Assembly: GCA_937973575.1 (NCBI GenBank)
Contig: CALJKH010000110.1
Span: forward strand, 1-13,004
Reading direction: 5' to 3'
Source: an uncultured Solirubrobacterales bacterium
Lineage (GTDB): Bacteria; Actinomycetota; Thermoleophilia; Solirubrobacterales; Solirubrobacteraceae
DNA: 13,004 bases
Notes under the pieces: generated by a model
What the model was told of the DNA's origin: nothing
Databases searched by the model: none
What the model saw: only the letters and a program-made list of their open reading frames with translations
Position numbers and translations under genes: made by a program
Shown here: positions 1 to 6,309 of the stretch, in pieces
Position numbering within the stretch: position 1 is the stretch's first letter
Layout: each line of letters starts with the position of its first letter

Positions 1-42
1 TAAACATCGGTGACTGGAGTTCAGACGTGTGCTTTCCGATCT
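1..42. other. Illumina adapter plus 8-base index at the contig end (artefact)
   Basis: Bases 10-42 match the Illumina index/read-2 adapter (begins GTGACTGGAGTTC, ends TTCCGATCT) with one base missing in the GCTCTTCC part, read here as GCTTTCC. The eight bases before it, AAACATCG, sit exactly where a sample index would be, and base 1 (T) fits the last base of the flanking P7 sequence. This is untrimmed library sequence, not part of the organism. Any reading frame crossing base 42, including the apparent stop codon at 21-23 on the minus strand, is meaningless. Confidence 0.97.
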
Positions 43-752
43 GCTGCCGCTACCCCGCCCATAACACCAGCCAGACTCCCCCACCAGGCTCTGCACACCA
101 TCCACACCAAAACTGCACTGAGGATGAACAGCAGTCCCACAGCTGGTGCTGTGGCCGACGCGGGCAAACCAGCAAGCAGTAGCCAGGCTGCGAGCACCCC
201 CGGGAAGCCCGGGTAGTCGCTGAACTTCGCACCGCCGTGCATCCAGTTGGCATTGGTGGCATCGAGGCCACCCGTCTTGACTATTTGGTCAGCAAACGCC
301 CAGTAATGCCCCCAGTCACCTCCGATTGGCGGATCCCCCCAGAGGGGCTGCAGGACCAGAAGCGCAACGGCGATGACAAGCCCAAGCCCGGCCAGGTCCC
401 AGAGCTCAGTTGACCTCGCGGGTTGAGCAGCACGGTTTGAGAAACGGTGCGAAAGACCAAGTCCCACCGCCGAGACTGCCGCTCCCGCACCCATCAGTGA
501 CCAGCTCGAGATGGGAATCCCGACAAGAGCTAGCCACGGGACTAGGACAGTCCAAATCGTGATTGAGGCGATTACGGTGGACACGACTGCCAAGGCAGTT
601 GAAGCTCGAACCGAAACTGGCAGGAGCGAGCAGACGGCAAGCCCCGGTACCAAAAGAATCACAGTCCATGCAACCACCGCAGAGCCGGAGCCGATAACTA
701 ACCAAGCCGCTGCGATGGCGAGCATCGCGATCGCCATAAGAGGAGGTCGCAT
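43..752 (-). CDS. Polytopic membrane protein, GT-C glycosyltransferase-like, 3' end missing
   Basis: This is an integral membrane protein, probably a GT-C-fold (lipid-phosphate-sugar-dependent) glycosyltransferase or a related actinobacterial polytopic family. About 236 residues remain, holding roughly eight hydrophobic segments. A long loop after the fifth contains GGDWGHYWAF (about residues 144-153), and a YPGFPGVLAAW segment (about 180-190) follows. Acidic residues in the first large external loop and a 'YP.GF..L' segment are typical of such enzymes, but no catalytic residue can be proved. The start chosen is the ATG at 752, because GGGGGGAG lies five bases upstream. A TTG at 821 would add 23 poorly hydrophobic residues. 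The gene lies downstream of the GT2 gene, whose predicted product would make a lipid-linked donor for such a transferase. The C-terminal part is lost at the contig end, and the apparent stop lies in adapter sequence. Confidence 0.7.
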
Positions 753-757
753 GCCCG

Positions 758-765
758 CTCCCCCC
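758..765 (-). promoter_or_regulatory. Shine-Dalgarno site that decides the start at 752
   Basis: GGGGGGAG on the minus strand stands five bases before the ATG at 752. The alternative TTG at 821 has only an AGGGG about ten bases away. This favours the shorter N-terminus, which then begins almost directly with a membrane segment. Confidence 0.6.
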
Positions 766-853
766 AGGCGTGACCCGCCGGCGACACCGTGCGTTCGAGT
801 GGACGAGGTTGCAGCTGTCAACTAGTCAGGCCCCTAGCGATGCAAAGCGCCCG

Positions 854-2077
854 TTACGCAGCCCGCGGGTATGCGGGCCGTGAGGACCGGTTCACCTCAT
901 GGAACTCGATCGGTTCAGTCACTACGGAAACATCAACCATCGCTCTAAACCAGGCAGCAGCGACCAGCTGAAGACCACCGATCAATAGTCCAATGCCTGC
1001 CACGAACCCGTTGCCGTTCTGCAGCTCAGCCCAACCGCCCGCACCCCACGCAATGGTCGTAATGCTGGCAAGCAAGGCCCCGGCAAGCATCAGCCCACCG
1101 CCGATCATCAGAGCGCGTTCCATTGAAGCCTCAATCATCCGTCGCCAATGCCCATCCGGCTCCCGTTTGGAGACTCGTTCAAGACTGCGCGACAGCCATC
1201 CCAACGCGAGCATTTGTAGCCCAACCAGCCAAAGGCCAACAAACAGAACTTGGGTGTGAACAAACCACGGGCGACCCCCGACGGACAGTGGCCCGCCCAC
1301 CAGCGCCATCATGCCGACGAGACCAACTAAGGCCATCACGCTCCCCGGGTAGAGGAAGACCCGGTTTGGTGCGTGGGCAAGAAGAAACTTCAGGTAGCGC
1401 CACCCGTCGCGCCAGCGGTTCAGTTTGCTCTCACCAACCCGATCTGCATAGTCGATTGGGAACTGCGCAATGGTGAAGCCTTCCTGCTCGGCGAGGATCA
1501 CCATCTCGGCAGCAAATTCCATACCCGGTGTCTTTAGGTCGAGCTTCTCAGCTGCGTCTTTACGGATCGCCCGCATGCCGCAGAGGAAGTCCTCAACCTC
1601 GGATGAGTGGAACACGCGCCCTAGCCCAGTGATCGCAGGATTACCTAGGAGTCGATGCATCGTCGGCATGTTGTCGGAACGGACCTGCCTGATTCCCATC
1701 GTCATCTCAGCCGTTTCGCAGGCCTTGACGAAGTCACCGATGCGATCCAGTGGATAGGTGAGGTCTGTGTCGGCCATAACGATGATCTCGCCCTTAGCCG
1801 CCTCAATTCCGCAGAGGTAGGCAGCTCCGTAACCCTGGGGCGATGCCTCAATCACACGTGCACCGTTTGCCAAGGCGATCTCCACCGAGCGGTCGGTAGA
1901 GCCGTTGTCAGAGATCAAGATCTCGCCCTGGAGGCCGGCGTCGGCTAGACCCTGTCGGGCACGAAGAATTGACTCCTCAACAGCGTCCTCCTCGTTGAGG
2001 CAAGGGAAGAGAACTGTCACAAACGGCTTAGCGCTTGGCTCATCCGTTCCTGTTGTTGCGGGCTGAAAAGCGGCCAT
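854..2077 (-). CDS. GT2 glycosyltransferase, polyprenyl-phosphate sugar synthase-like, with C-terminal membrane helices
   Basis: This is a family 2 (GT-A fold) glycosyltransferase of 407 residues resembling dolichyl/polyprenyl-phosphate mannose or glucose synthases. It would transfer a sugar from a nucleotide donor to a polyprenyl phosphate on the inner face of the membrane. Residues 19-30 (FVTVLFPCLNEE) and 55-63 (ISDNGSTDR) form the nucleotide-binding start of the fold. ADTDLTYP at 102-109 carries the metal-binding DxD. CGMRAIRKDAA (166-176) and the conserved RVGESKLNRWRDGWRY (213-228) follow. Four hydrophobic helices lie at about 242-262, 272-295, 322-345 and 356-378. The ATG at 2077 has a strong AAGGGGGA Shine-Dalgarno four bases upstream. 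The next gene downstream is a polytopic GT-C-like protein, which fits a donor-synthase/transferase pair. The sugar specificity cannot be read from the sequence. Confidence 0.88.
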   Translation of the reverse strand: MAAFQPATTGTDEPSAKPFVTVLFPCLNEEDAVEESILRARQGLADAGLQGEILISDNGSTDRSVEIALANGARVIEASPQGYGAAYLCGIEAAKGEIIVMADTDLTYPLDRIGDFVKACETAEMTMGIRQVRSDNMPTMHRLLGNPAITGLGRVFHSSEVEDFLCGMRAIRKDAAEKLDLKTPGMEFAAEMVILAEQEGFTIAQFPIDYADRVGESKLNRWRDGWRYLKFLLAHAPNRVFLYPGSVMALVGLVGMMALVGGPLSVGGRPWFVHTQVLFVGLWLVGLQMLALGWLSRSLERVSKREPDGHWRRMIEASMERALMIGGGLMLAGALLASITTIAWGAGGWAELQNGNGFVAGIGLLIGGLQLVAAAWFRAMVDVSVVTEPIEFHEVNRSSRPAYPRAA

Positions 2078-2168
2078 TACTCCCCCTTGCCAACTGGCTC
2101 GTAAGCCAATCGTTTTGGTAGTTCGGCCCCGCGCTAGCAGAGTAACTGTGGATCACTACCTGCTGGGT
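2078..2168 (-). promoter_or_regulatory. GT4-GT2 intergenic gap with strong ribosome binding site
   Basis: This 91-bp gap is the longest inside the five-gene run. It holds a strong Shine-Dalgarno (AAGGGGGA, 2081-2088) four bases before the GT2 ATG. A small hairpin, TGGCT-TACG-AGCCA, stands just upstream of it. No T-tract terminator and no convincing -35/-10 pair were seen, so the genes may still be co-transcribed. Confidence 0.4.
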
Positions 2169-3344
2169 TTAGTTACTGGAAGCCCACAGCTGCTGGCGCT
2201 GATCAGCTGATCTGGACAGAGTGAAGCGGGCTGCATTGTCGGTCCACCATTGGGCTGCGTTCGCCTTCGAGTTGGCGTCCTCTGCGACTCGGGAAATCAA
2301 GCGAGCCAGCTCAGCTGGGTCATCGGAATGGGCTATCTCGCCGTTCACTCCGCTCACGACAAGCTCCACGGCAGCGTTGTCCTCCGCTCTGACCAGCACG
2401 ACCGGAAGCTGGTGCGCTGACGCTTCAAGAACGACAATCCCAAAACCCTCCCGCCGTGACGGGTGGAAGAGGACCGTGGCGGAGTCGAAGAGCTCCGAAA
2501 GCCGTGAGTTACTGACACCCTGCTCAAAGGTGATGTCACTGAGCACATGGAGCCTGCGGGCCTCAGCTTCGATCAACTGCCGCTGCGGCCCTGAGCCAAC
2601 TACAACCGCACTCCAGCGCTGCTTTGGGTTGATCCGCTTCAGCTCGGCCAGCGTGGCCGGAAGCTGGGAGAACTGCTTGTCGGGGACGAGCCGCCCGACA
2701 CAGAGCAGGACGTGCTTGGGAACGAACGGGCCGTTGCCGTTGTTGTCCCCGCGAACGACGCCTCGGGAATGTGGCTCAACACCAACAAATTCGGTGACGA
2801 CAGTGGTGTTGGCTGGCAGCCTCGTGGCGTGCATCTGCGAGAAGGTCACGCGGCGACCAACTCGGCGCGCAAGTAGCTCAGTGACCCAGCCGACAACGCC
2901 GAGGGGACCAAACTGTTGGCGCCATGTTTCCAGCCGCCAGACCTCGTGCCAATCAACAACGAGCAGAGTCCCGCGATTGCGAAGCAGCCCAAGCCAAGCT
3001 GCAAGTGCTGATGTTGGCGGTAGAGCGGCAACCTCGACAACGTCGTAACTGCCTCCGTTTCTATAGAGGTGCAGAGCTAAGCCAACTGCGTAGCTGAGCG
3101 CCGCCCGTACGCTCCTCTCCCCCGTCGGCGCCCCGTGGCGTCGAGTTACAGCGCGCACCCTTACGCCGTCAATTACCTGCTCTGCGCCACCTGGCCAGTA
3201 CCGACTGGTGAGATAGTCAACGGAGTTACCGCGCCTAACCAATTCAGCAGCGAGATCTCTGTAGTGAGACTCCGCCCCACCCACCGTATAGGGCGAGCAG
3301 AGGTCGTAACAGAAGGCGATCCGCTTTCCGACGCCCGCCATCAT
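2169..3344 (-). CDS. GT4 glycosyltransferase
   Basis: This is a cytoplasmic GT-B-fold glycosyltransferase of about 391 residues (family GT4 / Glycos_transf_1) that would transfer a nucleotide-activated sugar to a glycan acceptor. The N-terminal half opens with a strand, KRIAFCYDL, and the acceptor-side signature GGAESHYRDLAAELVRRG. The C-terminal half has LLCVGRLVPDKQ, VVVGSGPQR and the retaining-enzyme E-x7-E motif in REGFGIVVLEAS, which binds the sugar nucleotide. The start is the ATG at 3344, immediately followed by a second in-frame ATG at 3341. Its ATGA overlaps the TGA stop of the arylsulfotransferase-family gene, which suggests translational coupling. GAGG lies just upstream. The frame remains open for 55 more codons inside the upstream gene, but that stretch lacks fold residues and is not counted. 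Acceptor and sugar are unknown. Confidence 0.9.
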   Translation of the reverse strand: MMAGVGKRIAFCYDLCSPYTVGGAESHYRDLAAELVRRGNSVDYLTSRYWPGGAEQVIDGVRVRAVTRRHGAPTGERSVRAALSYAVGLALHLYRNGGSYDVVEVAALPPTSALAAWLGLLRNRGTLLVVDWHEVWRLETWRQQFGPLGVVGWVTELLARRVGRRVTFSQMHATRLPANTTVVTEFVGVEPHSRGVVRGDNNGNGPFVPKHVLLCVGRLVPDKQFSQLPATLAELKRINPKQRWSAVVVGSGPQRQLIEAEARRLHVLSDITFEQGVSNSRLSELFDSATVLFHPSRREGFGIVVLEASAHQLPVVLVRAEDNAAVELVVSGVNGEIAHSDDPAELARLISRVAEDANSKANAAQWWTDNAARFTLSRSADQRQQLWASSN

Positions 3345-4804
3345 GGCCTCGGATGCATGGCGTCCATACCTGCCACGAAAGAGCTCCGAACCCCTGCACC
3401 CACGCCAAACGGCGATGCGCGATAAGCGAATCCGTGCCCGCTGAAGGCAAGCGAAAAGAGCAGACGTCTGGAGGGTGAATAGGACCGGACGTATGGATTT
3501 GCGCCCCAATCAACAAGCCAGCTTCCATCAGTTGCCCTGCGCGCACTGCCACAGCATGGCGCCGCGCGGACATTTGCGTCTGGCACTTCCTCAAGCAGTG
3601 TTGCTGTCCGCTTACTTAGGTTGATCCGCCACCGTGTCGCACGCGGCTGGCCTTTCAGACCAATCCTGTTGTCGAACACCGTGAGACTTCCATCAGGGCT
3701 TAAGCGCGCGTCATGTGGGCCGCCGAGCGGTCCACCAACAGCCTTGTCACCAACAACCTTCAGGCTGACGGGGGTTGTCGTGCCACCGAGCTTCCAATCA
3801 ATCACCCCATCGCTCTTTCGAATGTGGACGACTGAGTTCGTGTCTCTGAGCGAGACAACCAGCCCTCCATTTCCATCTTCAAAGATTGAGTTGAGGTGGA
3901 CTAGGTCGTAGACGCTTGGATCCGGTGGGAGTTGCTGCCAGATAATCGGCTGCGCAGTCTCCGGAGTTGCGATGTGATCGTGCGAGTTCCACTGCCAGAT
4001 GAGGTCGCCTGTGGCAGACACCTCCTCAATTCGCGCGTCAAGTGCAGCACCGTCTGCTGGCCCGCCGATTGATGTCAGGTCCACGTGGTCACGGTGCACG
4101 TACGAGGAGACAAACCAACTCCCCCGCGAGGTCCGCAGTGCCTCATGGGCATCGGTTGCGGTACCAACTGCCTTGACCTGGTGCTCCAGCGCGCCATTTG
4201 GAGCGTGTACCTCAAAGGTGCCGTCGTCGATCCCACCAATGAACGGCGTGCCGGTCCAGAACCCCACTCGACTTCCAGCCATGGCAGTGACATTGAACGG
4301 CGTAAGCGAGCTCGTCTGCATCCACCACACCGGTACTCCATGCCTGTCAACGACGAACGCATACGGGGCAACACCTCCGCCAAAGACGAACGCTGAAACC
4401 TCCGAGAGCGCGACGAACGGAGTGGCAGAGGGCAGCAGTCCGGAAGCCGCGAACTTTGGAAAGTCAGCCGGCAGGCATCGGACTGAGTACCCACGCGCGA
4501 CACCTCCAGTTGTTCGCACCACAAACCGCTGGCCAGGCTGGATTAAGACTTGCCTGCTCTGCCGCACCCTGCTGGCTGGCAGACCGTCAACAGAGGCAGC
4601 TCCTCCTGCTGGTGGGGTCACGCTGACTCGCACAGATCCGCCACCGCAAGTCGTCGTGTAGTCGGTAACCGAGGTTGAAAAGTTCGGCGTCATCGAAGGA
4701 GTCGTCGTAACTGACATTGCCGAGGCACAAGCTGGGATGCCCAGAAGAAAGAAGCTGCTTGCAACAAGTGACCTGACCCCTAACTTGTTGCGGTTTCTCT
4801 GCAC
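3341..4804 (-). CDS. Secreted arylsulfotransferase-family (Arylsulfotran_2) protein
   Basis: This 487-residue exported beta-propeller protein belongs to the ASST-like family. Characterised bacterial ASSTs move sulfate between phenolic esters without PAPS; the true substrate here is unknown. The GTG start at 4804 is needed to include a signal peptide (basic RNRNK, then a hydrophobic stretch, ACASA cleavage near residue 29). IPAC at 23-26 could alternatively be a weak lipobox. Residues about 31-110 resemble a cadherin-like beta-sandwich (MTPNFSTSVTDYT and two cysteines, 53 and 110). Family motifs follow in order: DAHEAL (218-223), WQWNSHDHI (270-278), HLNSI (303-307), SLRDTNSVV (318-326), WKLGG (337-341), GGPHDARLSPDGS (361-373) and FDNR (377-380). 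CC at 417-418 may form disulfides. The gene follows FkbM by 40 bp and overlaps the GT4 gene, which suggests it acts on the same glycan or on an exported product. A binding-only role cannot be excluded. Confidence 0.82.
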   Translation of the reverse strand: MQRNRNKLGVRSLVASSFFLLGIPACASAMSVTTTPSMTPNFSTSVTDYTTTCGGGSVRVSVTPPAGGAASVDGLPASRVRQSRQVLIQPGQRFVVRTTGGVARGYSVRCLPADFPKFAASGLLPSATPFVALSEVSAFVFGGGVAPYAFVVDRHGVPVWWMQTSSLTPFNVTAMAGSRVGFWTGTPFIGGIDDGTFEVHAPNGALEHQVKAVGTATDAHEALRTSRGSWFVSSYVHRDHVDLTSIGGPADGAALDARIEEVSATGDLIWQWNSHDHIATPETAQPIIWQQLPPDPSVYDLVHLNSIFEDGNGGLVVSLRDTNSVVHIRKSDGVIDWKLGGTTTPVSLKVVGDKAVGGPLGGPHDARLSPDGSLTVFDNRIGLKGQPRATRWRINLSKRTATLLEEVPDANVRAAPCCGSARRATDGSWLVDWGANPYVRSYSPSRRLLFSLAFSGHGFAYRASPFGVGAGVRSSFVAGMDAMHPRP

Positions 4805-4844
4805 AAACCCAAGCTACCCCGGGATGTCCAGCGTGAGGGAACGC

Positions 4845-5618
4845 TCACCAACCAGCTGGCTCCAGCCGGTCGAGCCGGCGGACCATCACCTGGCGGCTGC
4901 CCTTAAACCGCCGCGGGTCTGGGTTCGGGTTTTCATATGTCTCAAGGCTGATCGATCGAATACGCGATAGGAGCTCGGGGCGAATGGCCTCAAGGGTTGC
5001 GACCTCAGCCCCCTCGGTATCGATCTTCAGAAGGTCAATCTGTTCTGCAGAGCTAAGGATCCCGTCGAGCACATCATTGATGCCCAAACACTCGACCTCA
5101 ATGCTCTCGTCAAGATCGGCTCCGATCGCTCCGTAACGGCCGGTCTCCTCAACTCCGAACTCCACCTTGCCAGCATGGTCCGCGACAGCCGCCTCAGTCA
5201 GCGTCCAAGACTCTGGACAGTCTGCGAGTTGCTGCCTTAGACGCTCAACATTGGTTGGAACTGGCTCGAACATGTGAACATGCACGCCTGGCGCATGGGA
5301 GAGGAAGTAACGGGCTGAAATTCCGATGTTGGAGCCGATGTCAACCACCGTCCTAGAGCCGCTGGGCATGCGGTAGTCCTCGCGGCAGAACACCTCATGC
5401 ACAGTGAACATGTCGTGGACTGAGTACACGCGAACCGACTCAGTACCCATCGGAGTCCTGAGGCCAATATCAGCTGGCCATTTGCCGGAGCCGAAGAAGT
5501 AGCGCTGAAGGGAATCCTTGGGGTGCTCGTAAACGGCGCGTGCTCGAAGCAGAGCTCTGTAGTGCTCAGGCTGGATGATGGAGCGCCCGATCAGCCCCCA
5601 GTCGCGATTGGCAAGCAT
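4845..5618 (-). CDS. FkbM family SAM-dependent methyltransferase
   Basis: This 257-residue Rossmann-fold methyltransferase of the FkbM family would transfer a methyl group from S-adenosylmethionine, usually to a hydroxyl of a sugar or polyketide. The SAM-binding motif I is VVDIGSNIGISARYF (91-105). The acidic end of strand 2 is MFEPVPTN (116-123). The FkbM hallmark DLLKIDTEGAE (195-205) is followed by SLETYEN (224-230). The N-terminal 80 residues are a family-typical lead-in containing HDMFTVHEVFCREDY. The ATG at 5618 has GGGG four bases upstream. The gene begins 36 bp after a predicted terminator and ends 40 bp before the arylsulfotransferase-family gene, so it is probably the first gene of the five-gene run. 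O-methylation of a surface glycan is the most likely role, by context only. Confidence 0.88.
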   Translation of the reverse strand: MLANRDWGLIGRSIIQPEHYRALLRARAVYEHPKDSLQRYFFGSGKWPADIGLRTPMGTESVRVYSVHDMFTVHEVFCREDYRMPSGSRTVVDIGSNIGISARYFLSHAPGVHVHMFEPVPTNVERLRQQLADCPESWTLTEAAVADHAGKVEFGVEETGRYGAIGADLDESIEVECLGINDVLDGILSSAEQIDLLKIDTEGAEVATLEAIRPELLSRIRSISLETYENPNPDPRRFKGSRQVMVRRLDRLEPAGW

Positions 5619-5654
5619 CAGACCCCAAGCTAGGCCACATTCACAGCCTTGGGG

Positions 5655-5694
5655 AAAAGACTCCCTGCGCGAGGCATTAAGCCTCAGCGCAGGG
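5655..5694 (-). terminator. Intrinsic terminator after the giant RCC1/Ig gene
   Basis: A 13-bp stem, CCCTGCGC plus GAGGC paired with GCCTC plus GCGCAGGG, has one bulged base at 5686 and a 5-base loop (5676-5680). On the minus strand it is followed, after AG, by TCTTTT. It stands 16 bp after the stop of the giant gene. The T-tract exists only on the minus side, so it is oriented to end that transcript. It lies only 24-36 bp before FkbM. Confidence 0.85.
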
Positions 5695-5709
5695 CAATGC
5701 TGCTACCTA

Positions 5710-6309
5710 CTACCTAATGAGGTACCACTTAGACCAGTTGCCTGCTGCGTCTGAGACTCGAGCCCAGACTGGCATGTAGGCGCCGGGCACAGTGACCAAT
5801 GCGCTGTAGCCCGCAACGAACCCCGGGCCAAGGCCCACGGGAGGAGCAGTTGGCTGGCCAGTCCTCTTCATCCAGAACTGCACTAGGCGAAGGCCCGTTC
5901 CCTTGTCCCCACCGCTCAGGCGGACCTTCCAAGTACCAGCGTGGAAGGTGCTGCTGGCTGTCCGCGCAGCGAGCGTGAGGAAAGGATCGGAGAGGTCCCA
6001 GCTGAATGCGCGGGTGTAGACGGTGTTGGGGTTAATCAGCTTGTTGCCAGTGAACTTGATGTACACAAGGCTGCTGCCGACTGTGCCGCTCAGCACCTGC
6101 GGATGCGCCCATGGAATTGACGATCCAACGGGGAATGTCGTCGAGTTGGTGAAGTTCGCATCGTTCGAAACGATCACCTTCCGCGCGCCCACTGGCCAGA
6201 TTGGATTGAGCACTAGGCGACTCGTGCGGAATGTGAGCGTGCCGCCGATCGATACTGACTCAGGACCGCTGATCTGCAGGCCTACCGGGCCGTCCGGTGG
6301 GGTCGTGGG
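5710..6309 (-). other. C-terminal region of the giant protein
   Basis: This covers residues about 1459-1657. It holds a beta-rich stretch with IWPVGARKVIVSNDANF, then IPWAHPQVLSG and VYIKFTG, and a last Ig-like unit ending in SDAAGNWSKWYLIR. The 'WP.GA..V..SND..F' then 'VPW' spacing resembles C-terminal modules I recall from large secreted Thermoleophilia proteins. It has no cysteine and no sorting signal; its function is unknown. Confidence 0.5.

Noticed and set aside
1..42. Possible terminal repeat or mobile-element end at the contig start
   Set aside because: It matches a library adapter plus index, so it is artefact and not biology.
2221..3048. 275-codon open frame on the plus strand
   Set aside because: It lies wholly opposite the well-supported GT4 gene, has Ser/Thr/Arg-rich low-complexity composition and no fold signature; an antisense shadow typical of G+C-rich DNA.
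3999..4661. 220-codon open frame on the plus strand
   Set aside because: Opposite the ASST-like gene, whose family motifs are clear; composition is unlike a real protein.
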